Shown piece after piece: positions 41,275 to 49,884 of a stretch of DNA of 64,000 bases. The stretch is from a virus. A program made the translations under genes and the position numbers. The DNA is taken from positions 18,070-82,069 of IMG/VR virus record IMGVR_UViG_3300027801_002586; one strand, written 5' to 3'. The notes beneath the pieces were generated by a model. It had not been told where the DNA came from, did no database searches, and saw only the letters and a list, made by a program, of their open reading frames with translations. The first letter of the stretch is position 1, and each line of letters begins with the position of its first letter.

Positions 41275-42144
41275 ATGATGAAAAAAATATTACTAAGTTT
41301 ACTATTATGTAGTTCATTATTCGGACAGGTTAATAGAATATTAACATTATCACCAACTGCAGAAGAAGCAAGTTTAGGAAATCAATCATTGACATTTCAT
41401 AATCCTGCTCGTAATTACTTTAATACTGATAGTTTGGTGGATTTAAGTTTTACCCGAGTAAATTGGTTAACTAACATCACGGATGATATGGGATATAATT
41501 ATGTTGGTGTTGGGTATAAAAACATAACCTTCAGTTTATTATATTTTGATTATGGTGAACAGAACATCGCGGATGAGTATGGGACAATATCAGGAAGGTT
41601 TGAACCTAACTCTCTTGTTGCATATGTAGGCTGGGGTACTAAGTTAAAACACAAGAAAAAGAAAGTGGAAAATATTGCTATAGGTTTTGGTGGTAAAATT
41701 GTTAACCATACATTACATACCGAATCCGCTACTGGGTTACTCGTAGATGCAGGAATACATTTCAACAATCTATGGGAACGAGTTGATTTAGATATTATGA
41801 TTAAAGATTTCGGAGCCGCACCAGAGTTTAATAATTACAAAACAGAAGTACCTACAAGTTTTAGTGTAGGATTTTCAGTACCAGTAAAACAATTTCGATT
41901 CTATAATCAATGGAACTTATACAACGGGTGGTACACTCATGGTCAGGGTTTAAAATATAATTACAAAGATTTATTATCTACTAACATTGGATACTATAAC
42001 GATGTAGAGTATGGGTTAAATTATTCGTCAGTAGGTTTAGATTTTAAATATCAAAGTTACAACATAGGAGTGGGTTACATCATAGGTGATGAAACATTCC
42101 CATTGAGTAATACTTTTCAATTAACAATAAACGTGGAGATATAA
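41275..42144 (+). CDS. PorV/PorQ-like outer-membrane beta-barrel protein
   Basis: 289 residues with a signal peptide (ILLSLLLCSSLFGQ). LSPTAEEASLGN then NPARNYFN is the N-terminal pattern of PorV/PorQ family barrels, which receive T9SS cargo at the outer membrane. The rest has alternating aromatic strands ending in a barrel-type C-terminus. ATG 41275 or 41278 follow GGAAGAG. It lies seven bases after the T9SS-type cargo gene. Confidence 0.8.
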   Translation: MMKKILLSLLLCSSLFGQVNRILTLSPTAEEASLGNQSLTFHNPARNYFNTDSLVDLSFTRVNWLTNITDDMGYNYVGVGYKNITFSLLYFDYGEQNIADEYGTISGRFEPNSLVAYVGWGTKLKHKKKKVENIAIGFGGKIVNHTLHTESATGLLVDAGIHFNNLWERVDLDIMIKDFGAAPEFNNYKTEVPTSFSVGFSVPVKQFRFYNQWNLYNGWYTHGQGLKYNYKDLLSTNIGYYNDVEYGLNYSSVGLDFKYQSYNIGVGYIIGDETFPLSNTFQLTINVEI

Positions 42145-42145
42145 A

Positions 42146-42208
42146 ATGTGTGAATGTAAAGAATGTAAATGTGGCAGTACTTGTGAATGCAAGTGTTGCG
42201 AATGTTAA
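42146..42208 (+). CDS. Metallothionein-like Cys-rich microprotein
   Basis: 20 residues with nine cysteines: MCECKECKCGS then TCECKCCEC. The ATG follows GGAG with seven bases spacing, and the gene starts two bases after the previous stop. Repeated C-x-C and C-C pairs suit clusters of zinc, copper or iron. It may buffer metal or redox-modify host proteins. This is too small for most ORF calls. Confidence 0.65.
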   Translation: MCECKECKCGSTCECKCCEC

Positions 42209-42223
42209 AATAAGGAGTTAGTT

Positions 42224-42634
42224 ATGGCTAAAGACATAGTTGATGCAGAGAATCTCGTTGAAGAGATTAAAGGGAAAAAGTTTGGATTATCGATTAATAA
42301 CATTGTTGCTATTGTTACTTTTCTTTCTACCGCTATTGCTGGTTGGTATAGTTTTACTGCCCGCATTGATTCGTTGGAAGAAGTAGTTACAGGGTTTGCA
42401 GATGCAAGTGATATCGAAATCGTAACAGAAAAATTCAATAAGTATGATGAGATATTCGCAGGGTACGATAGTGAACTACAATATCTTCGTGAGAAAGTTG
42501 ATAAACTAAAAAACCCAAAGATTAAATCTTATGATGGTGATATTATTAAACTCGAAAATGAGATTAGTAAATTACAAGGTGAGATTAAACGATTGGAAAA
42601 ATTATTAAAAGACCCGTTATCTGATTTTAGATAG
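42224..42634 (+). CDS. Membrane-anchored coiled-coil protein
   Basis: 136 residues. One transmembrane segment (NIVAIVTFLSTAIAGWYSF) near residues 26-44, then a long charged coiled coil (LQYLREKVDKLKN, LENEISKLQGEIKRLEKLLK). Inner-membrane spanin- or chemotaxis-like shape. It may belong to the lysis cluster. AAGGAG precedes the ATG. Confidence 0.6.
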   Translation: MAKDIVDAENLVEEIKGKKFGLSINNIVAIVTFLSTAIAGWYSFTARIDSLEEVVTGFADASDIEIVTEKFNKYDEIFAGYDSELQYLREKVDKLKNPKIKSYDGDIIKLENEISKLQGEIKRLEKLLKDPLSDFR

Positions 42635-42649
42635 GTCGGAAAGGATTAT

Positions 42650-43006
42650 ATGATAGGATTACTCGAATTACTATTAGGTATTGTGATTGGGGTGGGGATA
42701 TCTAATGTAGATATGAAACCAGTCTATCCAACTGATAGTACAAAGGTTAGTGCCGAGTATATAATAATTTATCAAGATTCTAATTTTGGTAGAGGATATA
42801 GTTGGTATAGATACCCAAATTTGTGGCATCAATCTACAGCGTTAAATTACAAATACGGATACCGAACACAAAGAGGAACTGATGTTCCAATGAGAACTTG
42901 GGGTGGTAAACGTAAAGTTAAAAAAAGTGGTGAATACACTAAACCTAAAGGCAAAAGGGGTGGTGGCCATAATGGTAAAAATAAGTCAAATAGGAGACAA
43001 CAATGA
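42650..43006 (+). CDS. Hypothetical exported protein
   Basis: 118 residues with an N-terminal hydrophobic segment (GLLELLLGIVIGVGISN) and a Tyr/Lys/Gly-rich tail ending in Arg/Gln. Overlaps the next gene by ATGA. Not recognised. Confidence 0.55.
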   Translation: MIGLLELLLGIVIGVGISNVDMKPVYPTDSTKVSAEYIIIYQDSNFGRGYSWYRYPNLWHQSTALNYKYGYRTQRGTDVPMRTWGGKRKVKKSGEYTKPKGKRGGGHNGKNKSNRRQQ

Positions 43007-43644
43007 ATAAGATATTCTCAGTATTGTTATTAATGGGGTTGATAGGATGTGCTGCATCCGTATCGACTGAACAATATGTTGGTGAGTATGAAAAGCAGAA
43101 ATCGGTAGATGAATTAGAAATTACCAAAGTAGACGGATTAAAAATCGTAGAGTTAAAGATTAATAAGGAACTTGAAGAAAGATATCCAGAACTTGCAGAA
43201 AAAAGGGTTGCATTTGGTCTTACCCAAGAAATGGAAAATGTGGCATCTTATACAGGTAGATTCAATCTTATTGAGGCTGATAGAGATAATCAATTAATGA
43301 TGTTGAATGATTTAAAAGCAAACAACGCTAAAATTGATGTAGCTAAATATTGGGGATATGTTACCATTTATGATTTCGCAGTAAATCTTACTGAGGATAT
43401 AAAAGGTGGGAAAATAATAACAAGTAATGAAACCATTATAGGTATTCAAGTTAAATTAGTTAATTTAGAAAACACCCAGTATGTTGTTGGTAGTGGACAA
43501 GGTAGAGCTAAAACTACAGGCCAAGGATTTTTAATGAATCCTAACATGGAGTTTAATCAAAGTTCTTTAAGTTCTGCAGGTAACAAAGCAATGGAAACTG
43601 CTGTTGTTAATGCAATCCGAGCATTAGACCGTAAGGGTTGGTAA
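43003..43644 (+). CDS. CsgG-like lipoprotein 1
   Basis: 213 residues. A lipoprotein signal with lipobox LIGC (Cys16) follows an N-terminal Leu-rich stretch. The mature part (RVAFGLTQEMENV, LIGIQVKLVNLENTQYVV-like strands, then a C-terminal helix) resembles CsgG-type outer-membrane secretion channels. Curli-type CsgG/F genes have been reported in some marine phages; their purpose is debated. Short relative to full CsgG, so a partial channel is possible. Confidence 0.6.
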   Translation: MNKIFSVLLLMGLIGCAASVSTEQYVGEYEKQKSVDELEITKVDGLKIVELKINKELEERYPELAEKRVAFGLTQEMENVASYTGRFNLIEADRDNQLMMLNDLKANNAKIDVAKYWGYVTIYDFAVNLTEDIKGGKIITSNETIIGIQVKLVNLENTQYVVGSGQGRAKTTGQGFLMNPNMEFNQSSLSSAGNKAMETAVVNAIRALDRKGW

Positions 43645-43653
43645 AAGAAATGA

Positions 43654-44649
43654 ATGTGGCAGAAATTAATATACTTAGTATTACTTTGTAGTACAATATC
43701 TGCCCAGTCGTTCTTCTATAGTTATATTGACCCCTGCAATCAGACAACGATTAAGGAGTCGTATTCACTACAAGAAGATGATAGTGGTGGATTTCAAGTT
43801 ACTTATTATAATCGTACCAGATATTTTACATTTGAACAAGTTTTAAATGGGGAATTAGAAGCGTGGGCAGAATCAGTTTATAATGATTTTGAAGATTTAT
43901 TTCCATGTGCAGTACGAGTTGCTGAAGAAATATTATCATCTGTTATTGCAAGTAGTGCTGCTTCACAATTTAGTAAAACCGATGATATCTCGGTTGATGC
44001 TGGTCAAATGAATTATGCAATTCAGAGTACTACAAGAGATTCGTTAACTGGCGACTGGATAACTTCATTTAATAGTGTTTATACTTCGGAGAGTTTTGAT
44101 GGTAGTAGAACACATGATGGTAATTTTAATTTTACAGATGATTTAAGGAAGGGTTCGGTAACATACGGACAAGGATTTAAATTTAAGGCTAAGAAACAAA
44201 ATGTACAAATAAATGGTACTGGATTAGCCTTTGAAACTTTTGAGGGGTGGGATTGGTTAGCTTCAATATCCTACGCAAAATCCCTACAAAAACCATTGGC
44301 TGAAGCAATTGTTATAACTGGAACGTATGGTAATGTTAGTGAATATAATTTTGCTAATATTAGTGTGGTGTATGGAATGAATTATCCACTTAAATTTCGT
44401 AATGTGGATTTGTTAATAAGTAATTATATGGCATACACAATAATGCGATATTATGAGGGTAATAATTCAGGTGAACGATATTTATTATTAAGAAGTCCGA
44501 TAATAATGTTTCCAACCATATCGATGGATTGGAAAGTGGGTCAAGCATTCAAATTGAATCTTGGCTTCTCAATGGGTATAAATACGGTCGTAAATGATTA
44601 TGGCGAAAGAAGTAAAACGTATAGTTTATTATTTGGAACTTACTTTTAA
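43654..44649 (+). CDS. Outer-membrane beta-barrel-like protein
   Basis: 331 residues with signal peptide MWQKLIYLVLLCSTISAQ. The rest alternates aromatic and polar strands, ending in Phe (LLFGTYF), as in outer-membrane barrels. Two Cys near residues 28 and 90 may pair. It lies between the two CsgG-like genes, which suggests a joint envelope role. No named family. Confidence 0.6.
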   Translation: MWQKLIYLVLLCSTISAQSFFYSYIDPCNQTTIKESYSLQEDDSGGFQVTYYNRTRYFTFEQVLNGELEAWAESVYNDFEDLFPCAVRVAEEILSSVIASSAASQFSKTDDISVDAGQMNYAIQSTTRDSLTGDWITSFNSVYTSESFDGSRTHDGNFNFTDDLRKGSVTYGQGFKFKAKKQNVQINGTGLAFETFEGWDWLASISYAKSLQKPLAEAIVITGTYGNVSEYNFANISVVYGMNYPLKFRNVDLLISNYMAYTIMRYYEGNNSGERYLLLRSPIIMFPTISMDWKVGQAFKLNLGFSMGINTVVNDYGERSKTYSLLFGTYF

Positions 44650-44659
44650 GGAGAATAAA

Positions 44660-45187
44660 ATGAGAATAGTAATGAAATTTCTTTTAGGGTTCATAATAAT
44701 GGGAATCATAAAAGGACAGGATTTACCAACACCTGCAATTGTGGGTGAAGATTTAGTTAGACCAACTTTGAGAATATCAGAGTTTGTAGATGTTTCTGAT
44801 AGGGTGACAGTTGAAGATGAAAGAATAACATTTGGTATTCGACAACTATTACAAGAAGCATTTTCAGATACAAGGTATATTTTAACTGATGATAATAATT
44901 CAGATTTCGTAGCATCGGTAGAAGTAGTGTATCTTGGAAAACCAAATGAAGCATTTAGTATTGTAGGATTATTTAATCGTAGAAGTACTAAAACAGAAGT
45001 TAGGTTATTAGTTAAGTTGGAAAATTCCAAATCAGGTATCATTAAATCATCTAAAGGTGAGGGTGAAATTGCAACAACAATTACAGCGACAGGATTACAA
45101 ATCTCTGAAGATGTACCATTCAACAAAACAGAGTTGGGTGGAGCAGTAAGAAAAGCTATTGATGATGCACTCTCTACACTTGACTAA
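44660..45187 (+). CDS. CsgG-like protein 2
   Basis: 175 residues from ATG 44660 behind AAGGAG; an earlier ATG at 44594 inside the previous gene is less likely. A hydrophobic N-terminus (MKFLLGFIIMGIIKGQ) acts as signal. FGIRQLLQEAFSDTRYIL and DFVASVEVVYLG with C-terminal LGGAVRKAIDDAL match the CsgG/LpoB-type fold. It resembles the protein at 43003. Next gene starts at its stop. Confidence 0.6.
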   Translation: MRIVMKFLLGFIIMGIIKGQDLPTPAIVGEDLVRPTLRISEFVDVSDRVTVEDERITFGIRQLLQEAFSDTRYILTDDNNSDFVASVEVVYLGKPNEAFSIVGLFNRRSTKTEVRLLVKLENSKSGIIKSSKGEGEIATTITATGLQISEDVPFNKTELGGAVRKAIDDALSTLD

Positions 45188-45921
45188 TGATTAAGAAAGA
45201 TGCCATTTTTGGTGTTGTACTAAACATCTTGATAATATCTGCTGTTGTGGGTATAAGATATTATTACGCACAACAAGAAATGGATTTTTTAACCAAAGAT
45301 TCAGGTAGACAAGAAGGATTAATAACTGTCAACAAAGTTGAGATAGATACTTTAAATCAAGAGGTTGAGTATTTGAGGGTATTATCAAATGACCAACACA
45401 ATGAACTTCAAAATTTACAAGTAAAATATTACGAACAAGTAAAATGGAATACCGAGTATAATCAGAAAATTAAAAATCTGAAAGATGACCTCGATAGTCT
45501 TGGGATAGAATTGGGATTAGCATATATGAATACTATTCCGTTTCAATTTGAGTTTGGTTCACAAGATGCTTATATGAAAGTGTTTGGTGGAATGGGATAT
45601 AAATTACAGAATAACGCAATAGTAGATTCAGAAACTAATGTTGGGTTTGATGGAAATTTAGCATTTGGTGCACCTATAATTGACCAAGTTGGGAAGTATG
45701 AATTTTTAGCATATAACGAAGATAGAGTTTGGGAATCTGATGGGAATCGAGTGGTGATGAATGGTGGTACAGCAAAAACCATTAAACTGAAACCACCAAG
45801 AAATCAGTTTAGTATAGGGCCATTTGTGGGAGTACAATATGATAAAAATACTGGATTAACTGAACCCGTAATTGGATTTGGTGTGACATATAATGCGTTG
45901 AAAATTTGGGATTGGAAATGA
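45187..45921 (+). CDS. Spanin-like membrane coiled-coil protein
   Basis: 244 residues. N-terminal transmembrane segment (IFGVVLNILIISAVVGIRYYYA), a periplasmic coiled coil (about 40-95), then a beta-rich domain ending FIGPFVGVQ-like and IGFGVTYNALKIWDWK. This resembles i-spanin/DUF6808-like proteins of Bacteroidetes phages. It is next to two holin-like genes, so a lysis role is plausible. ATGA overlap with the next gene. Confidence 0.55.
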   Translation: MIKKDAIFGVVLNILIISAVVGIRYYYAQQEMDFLTKDSGRQEGLITVNKVEIDTLNQEVEYLRVLSNDQHNELQNLQVKYYEQVKWNTEYNQKIKNLKDDLDSLGIELGLAYMNTIPFQFEFGSQDAYMKVFGGMGYKLQNNAIVDSETNVGFDGNLAFGAPIIDQVGKYEFLAYNEDRVWESDGNRVVMNGGTAKTIKLKPPRNQFSIGPFVGVQYDKNTGLTEPVIGFGVTYNALKIWDWK

Positions 45922-46241
45922 TTGATAAGAAAATAGCAAAGTTAAAAGATGTAACCACTCGCCAAGACCAAAAACATTGGATTAATAAAGAGTTGGTTGG
46001 GATTATACAATATCGTCAAGCTAGAAAGTGGTACGTATCTTTAATTATTATGGTGATATTTATGAGTGTACTGATGTTGATGTTATTCTATATCGGACAG
46101 GGAAAAGACCTAATGCCAGAGTGGAAGGAAATTCTATTGGTGTTGTTAGGTGGGTTTATAGCAAGTTTTAGTAAAGTTGTTGATTTCTGGTTTAATAACC
46201 AAGAGAATGATAATAAGTTATTAGAACATGCAGATGATTAA
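45918..46241 (+). CDS. Holin-like two-pass membrane protein
   Basis: 107 residues from ATG 45918 (ATGA overlap with the previous stop); a TTG at 45906 is less likely. Two transmembrane segments: WYVSLIIMVIFMSVLMLMLFY and LLVLLGGFIASFSKVVDFWF. The GGFIASFSKVVDFWF segment is typical of phage holins. It would permeabilise the inner membrane at lysis. Confidence 0.7.
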   Translation: MIDKKIAKLKDVTTRQDQKHWINKELVGIIQYRQARKWYVSLIIMVIFMSVLMLMLFYIGQGKDLMPEWKEILLVLLGGFIASFSKVVDFWFNNQENDNKLLEHADD

Positions 46242-46255
46242 TAAAGGAGAGTAGT

Positions 46256-46510
46256 ATGTTAGAAAAATTTATGATACAAGAATGGGGAATTGTTGGAGTT
46301 ATTATTATTATGTTCTTTGGTATGTTAAGATTCTTAAAAACTCAGTTAATAGGTAAGCTTATTGAAGTTGAAGAAATTAATATTAAACTTATTGATAGGT
46401 GGAATCGTAGCGATGAAATAAGAGATAGGAGACATGAACAATTGTTAGAACAAATAAATCGAATAACCGATGATTTAAATTTTATTAAAGGAAAATCAAG
46501 TGCCAAGTAA
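46256..46510 (+). CDS. BhlA/UviB-like small membrane protein
   Basis: 84 residues. One N-terminal transmembrane segment (WGIVGVIIIMFFGMLRFL) followed by a helical charged tail, the layout of BhlA/UviB holin-like peptides. AAAGGAGAG precedes the ATG. Part of the lysis group. Confidence 0.6.
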   Translation: MLEKFMIQEWGIVGVIIIMFFGMLRFLKTQLIGKLIEVEEINIKLIDRWNRSDEIRDRRHEQLLEQINRITDDLNFIKGKSSAK

Positions 46511-46640
46511 AGCAGCAAAATCAAGAAAAGCAAGAAAACAAAAATTAAATGAGAAATGGAAGATTGAAGGTCGGACCGCCAATCAACATAAAAAATGGAA
46601 AGCTAAACAAGTTGATAACAAACCAAAGTGGGGAAGATGA
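46500..46640 (+). CDS. Small basic protein
   Basis: 46 residues from GTG 46500, overlapping the previous gene by 11 bases, with AAAGG upstream. Rich in Lys, Arg and Trp, with no hydrophobic segment. It may bind nucleic acid or peptidoglycan. Overlaps the PAP2 start by four bases. Confidence 0.5.
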   Translation: MPSKAAKSRKARKQKLNEKWKIEGRTANQHKKWKAKQVDNKPKWGR

Positions 46641-47248
46641 TAAAATTAAAAGAATTGATTGAATTACAATCTATGGTTTATACCGAAACCATAAAGCCTA
46701 AACACAAACAGAGGTTTACAAGACCTACACCAAGTTTTCACGAGAACATTATTATGCCGCGGTATCAACCACCCGCAAATGATAGTTCTACTACATTAGA
46801 TGAAGTTAAGTATTTGGGTTCATTAAAACTAAATGAAGAATTGGTACTGAAGTATGAAGAAGTAAAGGATGTATATAAACCTTATGCAGAAGAACTTGGA
46901 ATTGGTGAATATGTTGATAAGGTAATTCACGAATCCGTAAAGTGGATTATGACTTTGAAATATGATTATAATCGACCAAGGCCCTTTCAGATTGCTGAGT
47001 TCTATGGTATTAATTTAAATGGTACACAAACTGATAGTATGAAAACACCATCGTATCCAAGTGGTCATGCAATACAAGGATACCTAATCGCGGATATATT
47101 AAGTAAACACAATCCAAGTAATACTACACTATATAAAGAACTTGGGGAAGAGATTGCTCACTCAAGAATAGTTGGAAAAGCACATTATCCATCTGATAAG
47201 AAGTATGGAAAGAAAATTGCTGATGCTTTATTTAAAGGATTAAAATGA
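46637..47248 (+). CDS. PAP2-superfamily phosphatase-like protein
   Basis: 203 residues from ATG 46637; the GTG at 46628 is less likely. PAP2 motifs in order: KYDYNRPRPF (KxxxxxxRP), TPSYPSGHAIQGY, and HSRIVGKAHYPSD. No transmembrane bundle is seen, so it is a soluble acid-phosphatase-like member. The substrate could be a lipid or nucleotide phosphate. ATGA overlaps both neighbours. Confidence 0.8.
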   Translation: MIKLKELIELQSMVYTETIKPKHKQRFTRPTPSFHENIIMPRYQPPANDSSTTLDEVKYLGSLKLNEELVLKYEEVKDVYKPYAEELGIGEYVDKVIHESVKWIMTLKYDYNRPRPFQIAEFYGINLNGTQTDSMKTPSYPSGHAIQGYLIADILSKHNPSNTTLYKELGEEIAHSRIVGKAHYPSDKKYGKKIADALFKGLK

Positions 47249-47640
47249 TACCTAAATTAGCAACAATACATCTACTGATGGAGCGAGTTGATTTTCAATT
47301 CATTGCTTCTCAATTGGTTGAATATTATGGATTACGAAGTAAAGTGAAGTTTAACGTAAAGGGTAATAATGATGGTGATTATGATTGGGATAATGATATT
47401 ATTAATTTACGAAAATCTTACAAAAATGTCAAGGAATTTATTGTAAGTGTTCTACACGAAATTCATCATGCTGATATGGTTAAGAAATATGGTAGGAAGA
47501 AGTTCTTAAAGAAATATCAACAAGCAGATGATATGGCTGATGTACAAGGTTTTAGAAGATATGATGATAACAAGTGGGAAAAGAGAGCAGAGAATTGGGC
47601 TAAACAAGAATATAATAGAAAATGGAAAGATAAATTCTAA
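47245..47640 (+). CDS. Zincin-like HExxH protein
   Basis: 131 residues. LHEIHHAD contains the metalloprotease motif HExxH at residues 71-75. The C-terminal helix (KRAENWAKQEYN) may provide the third ligand. The ORF is short for a protease, so the substrate is unknown. Overlaps PAP2 by four bases. A late-cluster endopeptidase or structural protein is possible. Confidence 0.7.
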   Translation: MIPKLATIHLLMERVDFQFIASQLVEYYGLRSKVKFNVKGNNDGDYDWDNDIINLRKSYKNVKEFIVSVLHEIHHADMVKKYGRKKFLKKYQQADDMADVQGFRRYDDNKWEKRAENWAKQEYNRKWKDKF

Positions 47641-47691
47641 TTTGAGCTTTTGTTCTGATATATATTATTAACTATAGTTATGTTAACATTA

Positions 47692-47723
47692 AAGGTTCTA
47701 AGAAAAATCACAACCTTATTTTT
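47692..47723 (+). terminator. Weak terminator-like hairpin
   Basis: AAGGTT (47692-47697) pairs with AACCTT (47712-47717), followed by ATTTTT. It would end the envelope/lysis transcript. Confidence 0.4.
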
Positions 47724-47781
47724 CTCTGAAATTATTACGTCCAATTAAAAAATAAAAATTACATTCTGAGAGATTTATAAT

Positions 47782-47789
47782 ATATTTAT
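47782..47789 (+). promoter_or_regulatory. Candidate late promoter element ATATTTAT
   Basis: ATATTTAT followed by TAATAACT, about 67 bp ahead of the nuclease/primase operon. The 216-bp gap 47641-47856 holds no frame beyond this and the hairpin. Confidence 0.45.
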
Positions 47790-47856
47790 TAATAACTAAT
47801 AATTAAAAGCTTTTAAATAATATAACTAATATTAACTTTAACTTAGGTTATACACT

Positions 47857-48189
47857 ATGAAAACTCGTTCGGCAAAGAACAAAGGCAAACGTCTACAAAA
47901 TTCAGTAAGAGAACTTCTTCTCGAAACATTTACAGATTTAGAATCAGATGATATTAAATCCACAACGATGGGTGAAAGTGGAGAGGATATTCAGTTATCA
48001 CCTGCAGCCCGTAAACTTATACCATACTCATTCGAGTGTAAGAATCACGAAAAATTAAATATATGGAGTGCCTTAGAACAAGCAGAGGAATACTCACATA
48101 AAGGAACACCAGTTGTGGTGTTTAAAAGAAACAGGTCAAAGACCTACGCAGTAATAGAACTAAAAGAATTTGTAGAACTTATTAAATAA
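47857..48189 (+). CDS. PD-(D/E)XK nuclease-like protein 1
   Basis: 110 residues. GEDIQLSPAARKLIPYSFECKN gives an Asp then Glu-x-Lys (ECK) pattern of restriction-endonuclease-like folds. Size and neighbours (primase, gp46/47) suggest a Holliday-junction or recombination nuclease. Overlaps the next gene by one base. Confidence 0.65.
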   Translation: MKTRSAKNKGKRLQNSVRELLLETFTDLESDDIKSTTMGESGEDIQLSPAARKLIPYSFECKNHEKLNIWSALEQAEEYSHKGTPVVVFKRNRSKTYAVIELKEFVELIK

Positions 48190-48536
48190 TGGAATATTCA
48201 TCAGACTTTAAATATGACTTGGGTGTCGGAAAACTTAAAGGAGAAACAAAACTTCATACTATGTTAGAGGATTCTAAAATAGAAGTTAAGTTTGATAGAA
48301 AGACAAGAGATACTGGTAATGTTTATATAGAGTATGAATCAAGAAATAAAGCTTCTGGTATTAGAACTACACAAGCAGATTATTGGGCATACTTTATTGA
48401 AGATGAAGAAGTATATGTAGTGTCAGTAGAAAAACTAAAGGAAAAAATTGCCAAACTAAATCCTAAAAGAATACCAGGTGGAGATAATAACACATCTATG
48501 GGGTTTTTAATAAAATTAGAGGAACTTATTAAATGA
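48189..48536 (+). CDS. PD-(D/E)XK nuclease-like protein 2
   Basis: 115 residues. KIEVKFDRKTRDTGNVYIEYES has Glu-x-Lys (EVK) and a following strand, as in small PD-(D/E)XK nucleases. A second nuclease-like protein next to the first may act as a pair. Overlaps the next gene by four bases. Confidence 0.6.
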   Translation: MEYSSDFKYDLGVGKLKGETKLHTMLEDSKIEVKFDRKTRDTGNVYIEYESRNKASGIRTTQADYWAYFIEDEEVYVVSVEKLKEKIAKLNPKRIPGGDNNTSMGFLIKLEELIK

Positions 48537-48757
48537 GTGTAACAACCATATCAGAAGATGGTAAAGAATACGATGATACTTTTGTAACAAGTATTGATTC
48601 AATTAACATATTGAAAGAAATGTTAGCTGATGATAAAACTTGTGATGAGAATGGAAAACTTACTGAGTATGGAAACAAAAAATTAAAAAGGTTACAAAAG
48701 AAGTGGTGTAGAGAAAATCAACACAAGAATTATAATAACGAAGATTATCAAAAATAA
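48533..48757 (+). CDS. Small hypothetical protein
   Basis: 74 residues, acidic then basic, helical. ATGA overlap with the previous gene. Not recognised. Confidence 0.5.
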   Translation: MSVTTISEDGKEYDDTFVTSIDSINILKEMLADDKTCDENGKLTEYGNKKLKRLQKKWCRENQHKNYNNEDYQK

Positions 48758-48767
48758 TGGGGATTAA

Positions 48768-49691
48768 TTGAGTCAGTTAGTTATAAACATATTAGATAAA
48801 GCATTAAAATCTAAGGGTACAAAATTAAAGAAAACAAATGAGTATATGTATTGGTCACCATTTGTTTCACATCATAAACAAAAATTACAAGTCAATATAG
48901 AGACTGGTAAGTGGCATTGTTGGGTAAGTAATCAAGGTGGACATAATCTATTTCAATTACTCAAACAGATAAATGCAAATCATATATTATATAAAGAATT
49001 AAGTGATGCTACTGGTAGTACATATTACCAAAAGAAAGATGATAAAAAGGAAATCGCGGTAACCTTACCCAAAGAATGTAAACCATTATGGAATGGTGGT
49101 GATTCAGTACAGAAGTTACACGCATTAAAATTTGTTATGGAGAGAGGATTATCTTACGAAGATATTATCAGATATAACTTAGGGTATTGTTTATCAGGTA
49201 CATATCAGAATAGAATTATTATACCATCATATGATAGTGATGGAGTATTAAATTATTTCGTTGGTAGGGATTTCTATCAAGGCGGGATGAAGTATAAGAA
49301 TCCACCCGTACAAAAGGATATCATCGGATTTGACCTATATGTGAATTGGGATGAACCGATTATACTTTGTGAGGGTGTATTTGATGCTATGGCCATTAAA
49401 AACAATAGTATTCCCTTATTCGGAAAAACAATTTTACCTAAACTTTATAATAAGATAGTCGAAAAGCGAGTCAAAGAGATAGTTATTTCTTTAGACGATG
49501 ATGCGTACAAGTCATCTTTGGAAATAATATCTAAACTAAAGGCGTTGGATATCGATGTAAGGTTCATAAAGTTACAGGGTAAAGACCCAAGTGATTTAGG
49601 TTATTTACAAATGATTGACCACGTGTTATCATCTAATATAGTTGATTTTAAAGAATTAATGAGGATGAAAGTTTATGGAAACAAACGATAA
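48768..49691 (+). CDS. DNA primase (DnaG-like, Toprim)
   Basis: 307 residues from TTG 48768, with GGGGA five bases upstream. The N-terminal part (YMYWSPFVSHHKQKLQVN, then GKWHCW) is a shortened zinc-binding-domain analogue; the Toprim core has ILCEGVFDAMAIKNN (Glu) and VISLDDDAYKSS (Asp triad). It primes lagging-strand synthesis. No replicative helicase is seen in the window. Confidence 0.8.
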   Translation: MSQLVINILDKALKSKGTKLKKTNEYMYWSPFVSHHKQKLQVNIETGKWHCWVSNQGGHNLFQLLKQINANHILYKELSDATGSTYYQKKDDKKEIAVTLPKECKPLWNGGDSVQKLHALKFVMERGLSYEDIIRYNLGYCLSGTYQNRIIIPSYDSDGVLNYFVGRDFYQGGMKYKNPPVQKDIIGFDLYVNWDEPIILCEGVFDAMAIKNNSIPLFGKTILPKLYNKIVEKRVKEIVISLDDDAYKSSLEIISKLKALDIDVRFIKLQGKDPSDLGYLQMIDHVLSSNIVDFKELMRMKVYGNKR

Positions 49692-49884
49692 CATATGGAA
49701 GTTTGGTGCAGGACATCATAAAGTGTATATAACTAATTCTAAGGCATACAAGAAAATAAAAGTGTATTTGGGAATTTCAAGAGATAGTTATTATAAGAAA
49801 AATGGCAAAGTATTTGCATGGGATATTACTTGTGAAAATAAGAAATTATCCAAAGTAAAAAAAATACTAAAGGAGTATTCTTGA
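49675..49884 (+). CDS. Small hypothetical protein
   Basis: 69 residues, basic with Tyr/Lys-rich strands, overlapping the primase end by 17 bases. Its stop region holds the AGGAG for the next gene. Not recognised. Confidence 0.5.
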   Translation: METNDNIWKFGAGHHKVYITNSKAYKKIKVYLGISRDSYYKKNGKVFAWDITCENKKLSKVKKILKEYS

